Shown: positions 33,058 to 45,900 of the stretch, in pieces | Position numbering within the stretch: position 1 is the first letter of the stretch | Layout: every line of letters starts with the position of its first letter | Assembly: GCA_025266875.1 (NCBI GenBank) | Contig: JALLLT010000065.1 | Location: forward strand, 1-64,000 | Length of the DNA: 64,000 nt | Direction of reading: 5' to 3' | Origin: Fennellomyces sp. T-0311 | Lineage: Eukaryota; Mucoromycota; Mucoromycetes; Mucorales; Lichtheimiaceae | The notes under the pieces: model-generated | The model's input: the letters and a program-made list of their open reading frames with translations, nothing else | Databases searched by the model: none | What the model was told of the DNA's origin: nothing | Translations under genes and position numbers: made by a program

Positions 33058-35748
33058 CTACCAAAGATCGGATGCCCTGGGCCGGGACGGCCGGCTGGGA
33101 CGAGCGGGTGCTTCTTTCTCCACCCACATCCCCTGCTCCAGAGCCTCGTCTTGGTCGTCGTGCCGCGAGTGCCGCTTCTTCTTGTCCTTTTTCCGCTTCT
33201 TCTTATCCTTTTTGTGACTTTTTTTGGACCGCTTCCGTCGTCGTCTTCGCTCGTCCTCGCTGTCGCTGTCATCATCATCGTCGTCATCTTCGTCGGAAAC
33301 AGACACATGACGTCGTTTGCTGCGTTCGCGTGATTTGAATGGCTCGACAATGACTCGCTCAGAAGCAATGCTGATGCTTTCCTGTTGTCTGTCAGTCGGT
33401 CGGTTAAACTTTGGCCGGAACGGTTCCGTCGGCTCGGAAGGTGGCGGAGGAGGTGCGGGCCCAATGAATTTGTCATCGTCCTGGTCGTCATTATGCTGAG
33501 CAGCTTGGCCTTGACTTTCCGCATTTGCCGGCTCCTGCTGCATCGCTTCTTCTTCTTCTTCCTCTTCATCCTCCGAGTTTTCGAAAATCGCCTTGAATAT
33601 GTCCATCGACGGCCGCTCTTCCTCAGTATCCTCTTCCACCGGCTTCTCGTCCTCGGGTGCTGCAGACTCGGGTTGGGTGGCGCGCTCGGATGGCTTGGGT
33701 ATAACAGCATCCAATGCTGGATCGTTTTTCCATTGTTCGACCACTTTGGGCTTTCCTCGGACGCGCATCATTTCATCCACCTGATCCTCGCTCAGAGCTT
33801 CACGCGAACCGGCTTGTGTTTTTCCCTCTGCGGACACTTTGGATGGGTCATGGTCAGGATGCGGATTGCGTACGTTGAATCGCTTGCACACCAGTCGCGT
33901 GGGGTAGAACGGCTTGATTGTTCTCGTGAGCTGGCCAAACATCTTCATGGCCGCAGCTTCGGCTTCTTGCGTTCGCTAAACCGAAAACGATCAGCCTATT
34001 GTTTTCGCATGAAAGGAAACGGCAAAACGTACCACTTTGACAGGTTGATTCTCTGCCTCTTGTTTGTCCTTGATTTCCTTTTCTTTGCGCCACTCTGCTT
34101 CTGTCTTGAGGCCACCTTGAAACGAAGCCTGCTCGACAGTCGCCGTGGTTGAACTTGCCGAGGTGAATCGACCGCTCATCATGGCGCTGATAGGTCGAAA
34201 GATCCGGGCTGCCTTGGCAAACTCATCCATCTCTTTCGTCGCCTGTTCGTGTGTCAAGCCTTCGGGCACAGGCAACACCGTCTTGGGTTCGCCGTCCTCA
34301 CTTAACAAGCCGGCTTGGTTCTCGAGATAGTTGCGATACCGCGCTTGCTTTTTCAGGTTGTCGCCGAACGGCATGAAGCCGCGCAAGGCGTTGCTGGCAA
34401 CTTGCTTGGTGATGGTCGGAAAGTCGGTGAGTTTGGTTGGATCCACGGGGCGCTTGTCGACCATGAACTTGAGCACCGAGTCGAGTCGATCCTTGGATTT
34501 CTCGGGTATATAGTCGAAAACCGATCGCGGCTCAATTGGCTTCTCGCCCAGAATGGCGCCGCGTTCTTCGGATGACATGTGGTAGCGTGGCTCGGCCGTC
34601 GGGTGCTCGCCGCTCAGCTTGCGTTGCTCGTTAAAGTCGGCTGGCACTTGTGGTGGTCGATACCATTTGCCAAGCTCTTGAGGTTGCTCTGACACCGAAA
34701 AGCCTTTCAATGCCGCCCGTCCATCGCTGCACCGGGTTTTGTTCAGCGTTGTTGCTGCGGGAGGCGGTGATCGACGGGTGCGTTTGGCAGGCCGTTCTTC
34801 GATATCGTACAAGGTGTCGTGGTAGTGACGTCGATCCTGGTCATACACATCCACATCGTCATCATCCTCCTCGAACGCCCCCAAGCCAAATCCACCTCGC
34901 CGGCCTTCAACGCCAAATGCGGCGCGTTCATCCTTATCCATCTTTTTTGCCGCCATTTCACGCAGTCGACGCATTTCAGCCACTTGCGGCACATGCGACT
35001 CAATCTCATAGCCCAATCCAAAGGTGTTTGTCTTGGCCCTAAAGTCGACGATCGGGGTATCTTTGGGCGCAACTGTAACATCGTCACCGCCAAACTCGGC
35101 GAACTCCACTGCCTTTTGTCGTGGCCCAATGCCTTGACCGGGCTTCCATCCCAACTGTCGCAGCAATCGTATGCCCACTGAATCCTTAGTGGGTCCAACC
35201 ATATCCATCAAAGTGCTGCCCAGAAATCCAACGCCGCCGCGCGCTTCGTCTTCCTTCTGCTGCCGCATTCGTGCTGCCATTTCTCGTTCTGTGCCGCCCA
35301 ATACGTCGAATTCATCCGTCGCAACAATCTTACGTGCTCCAGCGATTTCTTGCAAATCCTCTTCGTCCATAAAATCCTCTGGTCGTGCTTCCCGTTGCTC
35401 CGATCGTGAACTTCGTGACGAAACGAACGACGAAGGTGCCCAACCTGTTTGTCATTCATTAGTTCTCTTGGTGATTGTGTTCATGCCTTTATGCATACCT
35501 TCTTTGGAACCGACCGTGTTGAAATAGCCCGCCGAGAAACCACCAGTGAAGGCTCCATGGAAGCGCCGACGACCTTTTTCATCCCGGACTTCCTGTTTCC
35601 ATGTTGGAACGAATTGTCCTGCATCGCTTTTTCCCTGTCGTCGATCGCGTTCAGTCTGTTCAGGAAATGCTGTTCCAAACACAACATAACTCTCTGAAGA
35701 CTGCTTCTGCTCGGTTACAGGGTAATCGGTGTCTCCATAGCGGGACAT
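33058..35748 (-). CDS. GPATCH1: G-patch domain protein 1 (GPATCH1-like splicing factor)
   Basis: Exons 35748-35499, 35444-34033 and 33975-33058 give 859 aa in frame. The N-terminal DUF1604-type block contains [20 protein letters not shown] and [11 protein letters not shown], then [10 protein letters not shown] and [12 protein letters not shown]. The G-patch is [20 protein letters not shown] (about 172-191). Later landmarks are the [11 protein letters not shown] and MSGRFTS segments and [20 protein letters not shown] plus CKRFNV. The tail is highly acidic, then Arg/Ser/Lys-rich with a Lys-rich run. Members bind DEAH-box RNA helicases (DHX35-type) and act in the spliceosome; the fission yeast relative is Gpl1. 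Start chosen at ATG 35748 because the in-frame upstream extension has no ATG. Introns are 54 and 57 nt. It is 211 bp upstream of the WD40 gene on the same strand, without sign of co-transcription. Confidence 0.92.
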
Positions 35749-37011
35749 TGAGCTTGTCAAGCGGTGAACTTGGAAAAAAAAAAGAATTAGCGCTGCAAAT
35801 TCTGTTGCTTAGAGGCGCTCAGGCGATATCCGTAGTGGATTCCGCCAATGATCATGGCGCAACATAGCCATTCCGTCCAGTTGAAAACTACATATTGCCC
35901 AGTACGAAGCTTCGTATGGTTTTATTACGTGCCATCCACCAACCGTCTTTGGGCAATTGCAGACGTTTCAAACTTTGCACCCAGCTGCACCTTAAGGATA
36001 CTAAAGTACCTCGCAGAACAATGAACTACAGCTTATATAAACCACTGCACATAACATGTTTTCTTCGGTCACTTTTCCATTCCATCCTTTCAACTTACAG
36101 TGAACCCGTCTCCCCCCAGCTTTGGCTGTTCCATCCGCTATAGAAAAAAAATGGGGGCTAGCTGTATCGCCATAAGATGAAGCAAATGCAACGCATTTCT
36201 TATTTCTTCGACAAACCTTCCTTCTGGTCTTTGGATTTACCGTTTGTACAAAAAATCACGAAGCACGAACCCCAGGATTTGCGGTAACAGATACATTACC
36301 TCACCAAAAAAGAAAAGTTGGCTAACCTGAGTGAGCGAGAGAGCCTCGCCAAAGCAGCACAATCACAACCGCTGCCCTCCAATCTAACGGTTGCCGGAAC
36401 GCGGGTTAATTTTGCGGGTGATCCACTTTTACGGCCACAATATCCTGAGTGGTAATCTCTCTGCTACGTAGCTGTCCTCAAAAAACAGATTACCATGGAA
36501 ACTGGCAGTTTCCAAGCAATAGAAATTATTCAGTGCTATGCGACATGAAAAAGCCATATGTCGCTTGGTGAGTGACCAAGGTACATGCATAATTTGCTTG
36601 GTTAAAAATGACCGACAAGCTACGTTCAATAAAAGCCGATGCTACATACTTTTAAAAAAAATACGTATATCCACATTAAGCCCCATGCACATTATAACAT
36701 GAAAGGCTATATGCCAAAGTGCGACTGCATTTTACTGTGTGAGTTGGTCAGCATACCCACCCTGCTCATGTGCGAACTTTGGCTCCCATCCGGTTATGTG
36801 GCGACTGGACTGTCGATACACTATTGCTACTGAAAGACATGATTGTTCTTGGGCCCATACGAACTATTACAGATAAAGCTATCAAGCATCCAATGGAGTG
36901 TGATTGCCATCGAGGGTCGCTTATGACGGAACAAAAATTTTACTGGTTGGCTACACTGTGCATAACTGCGAACGTTACTTTGCCTGTTCAAAAAAAGAAA
37001 CCGGATTCGCA
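35749..37011. promoter_or_regulatory. Divergent intergenic region between GPATCH1-like and F-box genes
   Basis: About 1.26 kb separating two divergently transcribed genes, so both promoters should lie here. It contains the 71-bp family C MITE at 36,096-36,166. No TATA box or known operator could be assigned with confidence. Short frames (35,895-36,143 and 36,429-36,629) look like chance ORFs. Confidence 0.45.
36096..36166. mobile_element. TA-flanked MITE, family C (very short copy)
   Basis: Begins TACAGTGAACCCGTCTCCCC and ends GGGGGCTAGCTGTA, with TA at both edges. It shares the internal motif CTGTTCCATCCGCTATAG with the copy at 22,927-23,015. At 71 bp it is mostly terminal repeat. It lies in the shared upstream region of two genes. 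Confidence 0.65.
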
Positions 37012-39514
37012 ATGGAATCACGTTCGTCATTCATTCCAACATTGGCACCTGGCGAATCCTATTCGCAAATCACAAAGACTCGCCTCGATCTAACTATTAC
37101 GCAATCGACATTTGATCAAGGAAAACGAGCGTTCAACCAAGAGCAATACGACCAAGCTATTGACTATTACACACAAGCCCTTCAAGCTCTGCATAAGCAC
37201 GTAGTATCCATTATTCTCTTACACCGAGCTGCAGCCTATGAGATGGATAGCAAATTTGACGAGGCAAAGCAAGATTGTGAATATGCCTTGACACACGCGA
37301 AAGCGACGTGTCCCGACGTTTATTTTTCTTACGGCAGTGCTTGTTACTTTACCGATCATTGGGATGCAGCTTTGGCTGCTTATCGAGAGGGTATCGCAAA
37401 TGTACCTCGGGACATCCCTCAGCATACAGCTCTTGTTCAGAAACACGACCGGCTGGCAAAACAAGTCGATCAACGGAATCAAAAGCTTGTGCGAAAACTA
37501 CCGTTTGAAGTGATCCATAACATCCTGTCACGCGTTTCCATGGTGGATCGTATGCAGTTTGCCCAGACCTGTCGCTTCTGGAATCGGTGGTTGATGCATG
37601 AATATCCATACATGTGGTACGAAATCAACGGGACCGATTTAACAAAGCCAATGAACACAACCATTGATTGGATACCACAACATTGTGTCAAAAACGTCGT
37701 ATTGGACTTGACGCCCAGTATAACTATCCGTTATGATGGGGAAGCATATAATGATGACGAGAAGGCATCGTTGCTCAGGTTCTTATCGAACAAAGCACAC
37801 ACGAATGATTGGACCAATTTGCACTTGCTACGTGGCTCAGAAGTGATTTTTAATACCATGCACAAATGGAAGTGTATTGAATCACTTGGTACGCTTTTTT
37901 TCTTAAACATGCCAGTACGTATGTGTTACTAACATCGTGTGGCAGATATATCAAACTACGACAACGAACAATTGCGCAAGAGTTTGGAGGCAACCAAGGA
38001 ATCGCTAAAAAGATTGACCTTGCGCAGAGCAATATCAAGGGTTCCCGCGTCCGCTTTTCTTCAGTCTCTCGCCGATGTGGTTCGCATTTCCCGAAATCTG
38101 CAACACCTTGCCTTTCATGACGATACATACCCATTATCACTTAGATTTGGTAACAGTAGCAACAACTTTATCGAACTACTGTCTAACTACGTGTATTGCA
38201 ATAGGTGGTTCTACTTCAGCGACTGTTAACGCAACCTTAAGAACAATATTTACAGCTGCACTTGATTCGTCGCCCACATTATCGCTCACACACCTGACGC
38301 TCTCCAATGAAATCCCTGTTGACTTGCTTGCTCAGCTTCTCGCACTTTGCCCTAAGCTTGCCATGCTGAATCTTCCATACTGGAGCGGACAATCGCTTGC
38401 ACAAGTATTGAATTTGATCCACGCAAACTGTCCGCTGCTTCGAGTATTTACATATGGCGACCAATACCAAGCTCTGCCAGATCCAACAACGTTCCCGTGT
38501 CCCGATGACTCTACTCGGGGTCTCCGAACGATCTCTATATCACCGCTACGTGCCGAAAATCGAACGGAAACGTTCACCGAACTCGAAAGCTTATTCCGAC
38601 GAAATCGCAATACTCTCTTGCATTTGGTCCTTGGCAACACATTGCTGAGTGCTTACAAATGTCGCATACTGAAATTAGCTGCTGATCAAGGACTTCCGCA
38701 TCTGAAAACATTATATACCTGGTACAACAACGAATTGGACGAAAAGCGATTATGCGCCCTTCTCAAAGCCTGTCCATCACTTGAATCGGTCGCTCTGCAT
38801 AACCAAATTCCACCAAACTATCAACATCTGCTGGAATCACTTGGAGAGTTACCCAAACTGAAACATCTCGATATCCGGTCCACTTGGGAACACGTACCCG
38901 TGAACGAAGAAAGTACGTATTTTGAATTATGGGAACGTGGTATGAAGTCCCTCTTCCGAAAACAAAATTGCTTGCAGACATTTGTCTACGGCACCGTTCA
39001 AGATCCGCCCGAAGATCTCGAAACACCCTTGGCAAAAACCATTGCAACTCTGGTTGGCAAAAGCTCTGTGCAAAAGCTTGATCTTCGTTGGCTCGATCTA
39101 TATACACCTGAAGGATTGAACTCCCTCCTGAAAGGTCTCAAAAACTCACAAGTGAGGGAATTGATTGTTGGAGCAGATTTCGTGAAAACCACGCCACGGC
39201 AACTATTAAGTTTCGGAAGGCTTGCATCGATTCCTCATCTTCATTTTTTCAAAGTGTGCAATCGTGGTGCATATTTCGACGCTGAGGATGTAGAGATGAT
39301 CTTGGATGAGCACCAGCGTCCACATACATTGGTTGTTTGGTTCGATTCCGAACGCTCGTATGTGAACGGCTGCAAGTTTGCTGTTGACATCGATCAAGGT
39401 GATGAAAACGATGCAGTCAAACGGTACCATATTCAAGTGAAAAGCAAAAAGGGTGTTGAACCTTTCGGACGGCACCATTTATCTTGCAACTCCTCAGATA
39501 CATCAGGTGATTAG
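37012..39514 (+). CDS. TPR - F-box - leucine-rich repeat protein (Pof3/Dia2-like layout)
   Basis: Exons 37012-37888, 37946-38149 and 38205-39514 give 796 aa in frame; introns are 57 and 55 nt, the first with a TACTAAC branch site. N-terminal TPR-like helices (about residues 31-135) include AFNQEQYDQAIDYYTQALQA. The F-box (about 161-205) has KLPFEVIHNILSRVSMVDRM and CRFWNRWL. The rest is irregular leucine-rich repeat (LTHLTLSNEIP, LAMLNLPYW, LKTLYTWYN, KLKHLDIRS). F-box proteins recruit targets to SCF ubiquitin ligases. TPR-F-box-LRR order matches yeast Dia2 and fission yeast Pof3, which act at replication forks, but such proteins are often multiplied in this fungal group, so orthology is only a suggestion. 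Start chosen at ATG 37012, where TPR-like sequence begins. Confidence 0.85.
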
Positions 39515-42500
39515 CAATTAGAGAATATTATCTTTTATAACTTTAATCATCATTACGCACGATCGCTGCTTTGTATGCTTTCACGAAGCTATACCATCTA
39601 CAGTACTTATTTCTTTCTATAAATGGACGTACTTCAGTAGAAATAAATTACTTTATGACCGCCTCTTTCATTACCATAATACAACAACGTAAATACATAG
39701 GTCACTTCATCATTTGTCTCGATCCTGACATGCTCTTGACTGCTGGCGGCACCATTGCTCCGTGTCATTGCTATCGTGACATCCTGGAGATGCAATAGTC
39801 TTCACGTAAGCGTACAGAAACTGACTTCTCTTTGCATATCCCCGTATAAGCACTCATTTATTTCAGATGTTGACCCTTTTCACCCCATGATCAACGCTTT
39901 TTCTCGGCAGTTTATATTCATTGATATTTGCTCGATATATGGATACGGTTCGAAGGCAAAAAAAAGTTGCAGGAGCCGCGATATAGCTGTGGATTGATGA
40001 AAACGAATATTATCTGTAATCGCTTAAATGTTATCATTTCAATAAGTCCATGTATTCGTTAGGGACTCAAATCTCTTACTACGGATGCTAAACATATGGA
40101 TATCATTGTACTTAAGTAAGCGACAAGCATGACGTATATACGTCTGAACTTCATATGGGTACTAAATATTTTATTAATCCGTCTAACTATGCGGACTATA
40201 CATGAGGTGGATTATGTGAGGTACATAGACTGATTACTTTAGGAGCGACAAGCGGCTTTACCACATAAGAGATGAAAACAGACCGTACGTCTGCAAGAGA
40301 AAGTCATGCAGCAGTGGCTTATATTGCTCCTCTGTTCTGGGCGGTACAATTGTTAATTCGCACATTTAATAGATCAAACCGAATAACGTACGTTTTTTTC
40401 GCCGGTTTTCGAGGTGAGAATTCGACTACTCGTAACAAGCGTAAACAACACCATGAACTCCTGGACAACATAAATCTCTGGCATGTGACATCTAATCTGC
40501 CGTTTTCCCCGCGGAATGCGACAATTCTGTATTGTTTAACAACAAACATATTACGTATTGTCATTCACATTTTTTCGTAACCACACTACGTTAGTTCATT
40601 TCTTTTGCACTTCAGAGCCTGATTGATCGTCAACGGTGAAGTTCTTTTTCAATAAACTGACTGGAACTTGGGGTTGCATGGCTGATTGTCTTTTCTACTT
40701 GTTTCGAATATATATATATATACCTTAGCGAGCTGGCACTTTAATAACATAATAATTAATGGGGAATGCCTGAATGAGTACACACAGGTCTCATTTATCG
40801 TCTTTATACATAGGAAAAGCAATCGAAGCCTCATATCGTAAAATCCGTTCGCTTGTGCGTAGCACTTGGTGCCCAGTCCATCGAGAAAGCGCTCAATTTC
40901 ATTGACCGAAACATACAGCAATGGAGGTTGTGGTGAAGTAACTTTTTCATTTAATCTTGAATCCAAACAGCAATCCGTATATTAAAAAGTAAGTGATGTC
41001 AGATACAGTCAACCCTCGGTTTTCAAGCAAATAATATGGTGTTCTGCTAGTCATGGTAAAACGACATCATATGTCAGACAGGTCTGCATATCCATATGCT
41101 CTTAAATACAACCTACAAATTGACAGTTGAAGTTGGTATCCAACGGTACCTCATGACATGGCACTCGTTGCCTTCTGCATAGTATTCACTAGGTATGTTA
41201 TGTACTCTACATCTCCGTGAATTGTGAAAGTAATACTTTTCCTTGATCATTATTTATGTAACTACTACTATAGTCGGTCACTGTATTTTGTATTTAAGTT
41301 TGGCACCAGCTGATGCAGCAATGAACACCTTTTTTTCTTAAATTTTAACGATGAGGAAATGTTAATACTTTACAGAAACAGTATCTTTATTTTATTTTTG
41401 CTCTCGCTGTCTTTTTTGTAACTGACTTTCTAACCATTGACGGTGGTTCTGATTACTGCTACCGAACGCTGAGGGTTGGAAAACCGTACCGGCCCATGTA
41501 AATACCCGTCGTCAAAACCAAACGAATGAATTTACACACATCGGGTATTACCAAATACAAATCTTTGCGCGACACCTCAAATAAACTGAAATGGCGAATT
41601 ATCACTCTACGCATGGTCCGATTTGGTCAAAACGGTTCCACTTAATAATGGGAACCCAATACCCGGGGAAGTATTTACCAAATTGATAAATTCTGTGTCG
41701 TACACAAGAACTACCGTTCCTTCCAACGCCCAACTATGGCTTTGGCTATGTATAGTCATTTTTGAAGCCATCGGTAACGTAGATCTGTCTGGACTTGAAG
41801 CAGCACTTCAGATTACGCTAGCAACCTTTAATATCGTTTCGATAATATTTTTCAATGGATGGCTTTTTAATGGAAATGAGAATTTTTACGCAACCAATGA
41901 TCCATCAATGGTAACACACCGATTTCAGTTGTCACGTAATCCAATAGAATTGTTAATTTCAGTGCGAAGGACAGAACTTTTTATTCCTTTTCCAGGCGAT
42001 AAAAAGTTCGCGGTAAACAGCATATGTAACTAATTTTCACATGGCACACAATATCTCTTGTGAAACTTTTGTCAGTCATTTCATTTGCTCAAATTGCTCC
42101 TCAGTGTTACCTATCTGCCATCTCAAAAGTTTTTGCACCAGGGCATAATTGCACTTTGATTGAGGTGGGACAAATCAGAAACTTCGGAATCGCCATTATA
42201 GTATATAGGCTTAACCAAAGTTACACTGTAAAAATCGGCTCGGTGCTAATATATTTGTAATTTAGTGTCGATGCCGATTTTCTGAGAGGAATCTTTTTTC
42301 ATAAGTATGTCGTCATGGCGCGGAGCCAATCCATTACCCGGTAAATCATAGTTACTCCTTGGCATCGCCAGGTCACCATACTACTTTTTTTTTATTACCA
42401 ACATGCAAATTTTTTTTGTTTCTGCAATGAATAAATCTTTGTATTCCCACAAAATTCTCTGGCCATGTCGATCGAAAAATACGTAACCCCATTGTGTGAC

Positions 42501-42847
42501 GATGTACAGCAATTTAAAGTTTGCGCGCCTTGACCATTTCGCGACGAAATGTGTAAAGGCAACAAGTGGGAATTCTAAGCCCGATCCAAAAAGAAAGGGG
42601 CTCCCGAGTGATTTACTAAAAGCCAAGGATTCCCCGAGTTGGTATTTGTTTAGTCTGAAACAGTTGAATACCGTAGGAAAAGGAGATGAAAAGTGGGGCC
42701 GCGTTGCTCTTTTTTTCGATCATAGCACATAGTAACAAAAAGAAAAGTTATATTTTTAGTACAACCTTACCGTCCTTGCCAAGTATACAGAGTCATGAGA
42801 AAGGACTATAATGCAGTACTAAAAGCTCACACCGATATTTGATATCT
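39515..42847. other. 3.3-kb gene-poor gap
   Basis: No gene could be supported. A frame around 41,600-42,033 (VKTVPLNNGNPIPGEVFTKL and onward) reads smoothly for about 135 codons but has no ATG and ends without known motifs. A frame at 40,272-40,580 (102 codons) and a minus frame at 40,649-40,966 (105 codons) are likewise unassigned. An (AT) run lies at about 40,710. It is probably decayed transposon material inside the otherwise gene-rich half. Confidence 0.35.
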
Positions 42848-42892
42848 TTTTTTCTTTCCTCTCCTTCTCTCTTTCTCTCTTTCTCTCTTTTT
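42848..42892 (+). promoter_or_regulatory. CT-rich tract upstream of chitin synthase
   Basis: A pyrimidine run (TTTCTTTCCTCTCCTTCTCT followed by repeated CTTT units) ends about 40 bp before the ATG at 42,934. CT-rich leaders just upstream of the start are common in strongly expressed fungal genes. Assignment as the core promoter or leader is an inference from position. Confidence 0.5.
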
Positions 42893-42933
42893 ATGTCACA
42901 GTAGAGATATACAATCTATAACTTTTTAGAATA

Positions 42934-45900
42934 ATGGACCAGCGTCCACATCAATATTACACGCCAGCACTTAATCAGAACATCGGAAGCAGTTCTGCAA
43001 CAGATAACAGCTACCTTTTACAACCATCACAACGTCCACGTCGCCAAAAGTCTCTTGTTCGTCCGGAACGTGAACGAATCGATGAAAATCACAGACAATA
43101 TCATTATCGACGCCATGCTAGTACAAGTCGAGGAGTGGCACCAAGTACGACCGGCAACAGGCCTATGGAGAGACGGGTAACTGGACGGAAACCAACGGTG
43201 ATACGACGCGGCAAAAGTATCTTGGGACGAGAAGAAAAAGACGATGACGACGACCCGCGAAGACAGATCGGCGCCGGTCTTAGCGGTTCGGGCGGAGAAG
43301 GAGCGGTTAATACAGAATATCGCGATAGTTTCTGGCAGCAGCTACCAAATCCATGGTTACTATATTGTCGGGTGTTAACGTGCTGTATTCCGGGAAGTTT
43401 GCTGACAGCATGCGGTTTGTTATTTCTTTTAATCAAACAAAGAATCAAAGAACTAAAAAAGATTCAATCATTTAAACAGGTATCCCCCAAGGCCCTGCGC
43501 ATATGGCATGGCGAGAAAAAATTGGACTGTTATCGTTCATTGCTTGCGTGATGGGCTTTGTCGGCTTCTTAACATTTGGTTTCACACAAGCTGTATGCCC
43601 TACCCCACCTATAACCGTGCAAGGCGGGGAAGTCAGCAGCGGTTATGTGATCATCCATGGATGGGCTTATATGCTCGCGGAATGGGACAATCATCCTCCA
43701 ATTCGAGATCAAGTGAGCGAAAATACCAACGTAATATACCCACCGGTCAGTGCTGGTGGCATGGACGCCTCGTTTCTGTTTCAGGATGCCGTGTCTGCCT
43801 GTTCGGACGTTCTTGGCAGTGGACCTGTATATTTCCCGTGTCAAATGTTCAATCCAAACGACACTTCAGCTCCCGATCCCTCTACCTTTTCAAATCAGAC
43901 GGGTTGCCATTTATCTGAGACTGCTCGCACAATGTACCACGAATTCCAAACCCAAGGCGTACCCAAGGAAAGTGGAGGACTGGATAAAGCGGCACGTGTG
44001 TATTACGATTGGGATAGGATCAATTCGACAGGGCATCTAATGGTATATAACGGGTAAGGATTACTTTACATCTCTCGGAAGGGAAGGTGTTTCAGGAGAG
44101 CTATATTGGGTTGACTAAAAGAGAATCTTCCAAAGGGACGTTCTAAACTTGCGTTTGCTTCAATCTTTACCCACGAGTTCAAATTATCCGGCTGGTGGAT
44201 TAATCGAAGCAATCCTGGCAGATGAGGAATCATTTGGTGGAAAGGATATGACGCGTGCAATTGCCTCAAGCAAAAGTGAAGGAAACTGGGAACATGAAGC
44301 CGAATGTCTCGCAGCAACTATCAAGGTCGGGTCTCTTGATACACTCAGTATCGGTTGTATGGCATCCCAGATTGTGCTTTACTTATCCCTGTGCGTGATT
44401 CTCGGGGTCATTATTACCAAGTTTGTGCTGGCTGTTATCTTTGGATGGTTCTTGTCATGGAGGCTGGGTACCTTCAAAGAAGGCAATTCGTACGCAGCGC
44501 GGATGAAGCGAGCTGCTGAAATTGAGAGCTGGAGTCGCAACATCCAGTCCACTGGACCCATCCCAAAATCGTTTCTGCAGACACAAGCGAATCAGAATAA
44601 GAAAAAATCTATTCTGCCGCAGACTTCCAGATTTACACAGCCACAACACGGGATCATGCGCTTTGATGCTGAGCGAACACCACCACCCACTTGGAAAGCA
44701 CCTGCCACGTATGGTGAATCAGAGTTTGTAGTGCTATATGGTTATGCTGACCTGAAATATACTCTTTCAGTGCACGTTCAAGTCGACCATCGTTATACAT
44801 GACACCGTCACCATCGAGTCGATTCTTTTCATCCACACCGGGTGATATGACACCAAGACGATCCTCAATTTCATCGTCGGATATGTCATCTTCAGCAGCC
44901 ACGTCGATAACATGTCCCTTCCCACTCTCACCATACGTGGTGCAGCAACCTTCGGCCGATTATATGCCTTTCAAATATCCACTTGCGCATACCATTTGCC
45001 TCGTCACCTGTTATTCAGAAGGAGAGGAAGGCATTCGTACGACACTTGACTCTATTGCCACAAGCGATTATCCGAACTCTCACAAACTTATCCTTGTCAT
45101 TTGTGACGGTATCATTACTGGCTCAGGCAACAATCAGTCTACACCAGATGCTTGCATATCGATGATGCGCGATTTTATTGTGCCACCAGAAGATGTACAA
45201 CCTGCTGCTTACGTGGCTATCGCAGATGGATACAAACAAAACAACATGGGAAAGGTGTACGCGGGCTTTTACAAATACAAGGATGAAACAGTGGATCCTG
45301 CCCATCAACAACGGGTTCCTATGGTGACCATTGTCAAATGTGGCGCTCCGGAAGAAGCCGAGGAAGCTAAACCTGGGAACCGTGGCAAACGTGACTCCCA
45401 GATTGTTTTGATGCAGTTCATGCAAAAGGTCATTTTTGATGAACGGCTCACTCAAATGGAGTACGAATTCTTCAACAGTATTTGGCGAGTCGCCGGTGTT
45501 CCTCCGGACAGTTATGAAATTTGCTTAATGGTCGATGCAGACACCAAACTTTATCCCGATGCCCTGTCACGCATGATCTCGGCTTGTGTCAAAGACCCCG
45601 ACATTTCTGGCTTGTGCGGCGAAACAAAGATCGCCAATAAAACGGATAGTTGGGTTAGCATGATTCAAGGTATACTATTCCTATTTTTTTATGCTCATTG
45701 TTTATTTTTAGAATACTGATCATGATTTCTATAGTATTCGAGTACTATATTTCGCATCACATGAACAAAGCATTTGAAGCTATCTTTGGTGGTGTCACAT
45801 GTCTACCTGGGTGCTTCTGCATGTACCGTATCAAGGCTCCGAAGGGCCCAACTGGGTATTGGGTTCCAGTCCTTGCTAATCCAGATGTGGTTCAGCATTA

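Noticed and set aside
33385..34152. 255-codon plus ORF opposite the GPATCH1-like gene
   Set aside because: Antisense shadow; the minus-strand frame carries all conserved GPATCH1 blocks.
41623..42033. 135-codon ORF VKTVPLNNGNPIPGEVF...
   Set aside because: It begins at TTG with no upstream ATG before a stop, has no family match and lies in a gene-poor gap.
43104..43448. Minus-strand ORF within the chitin synthase first exon
   Set aside because: Shadow of the Arg/Ser-rich plus-strand coding sequence.
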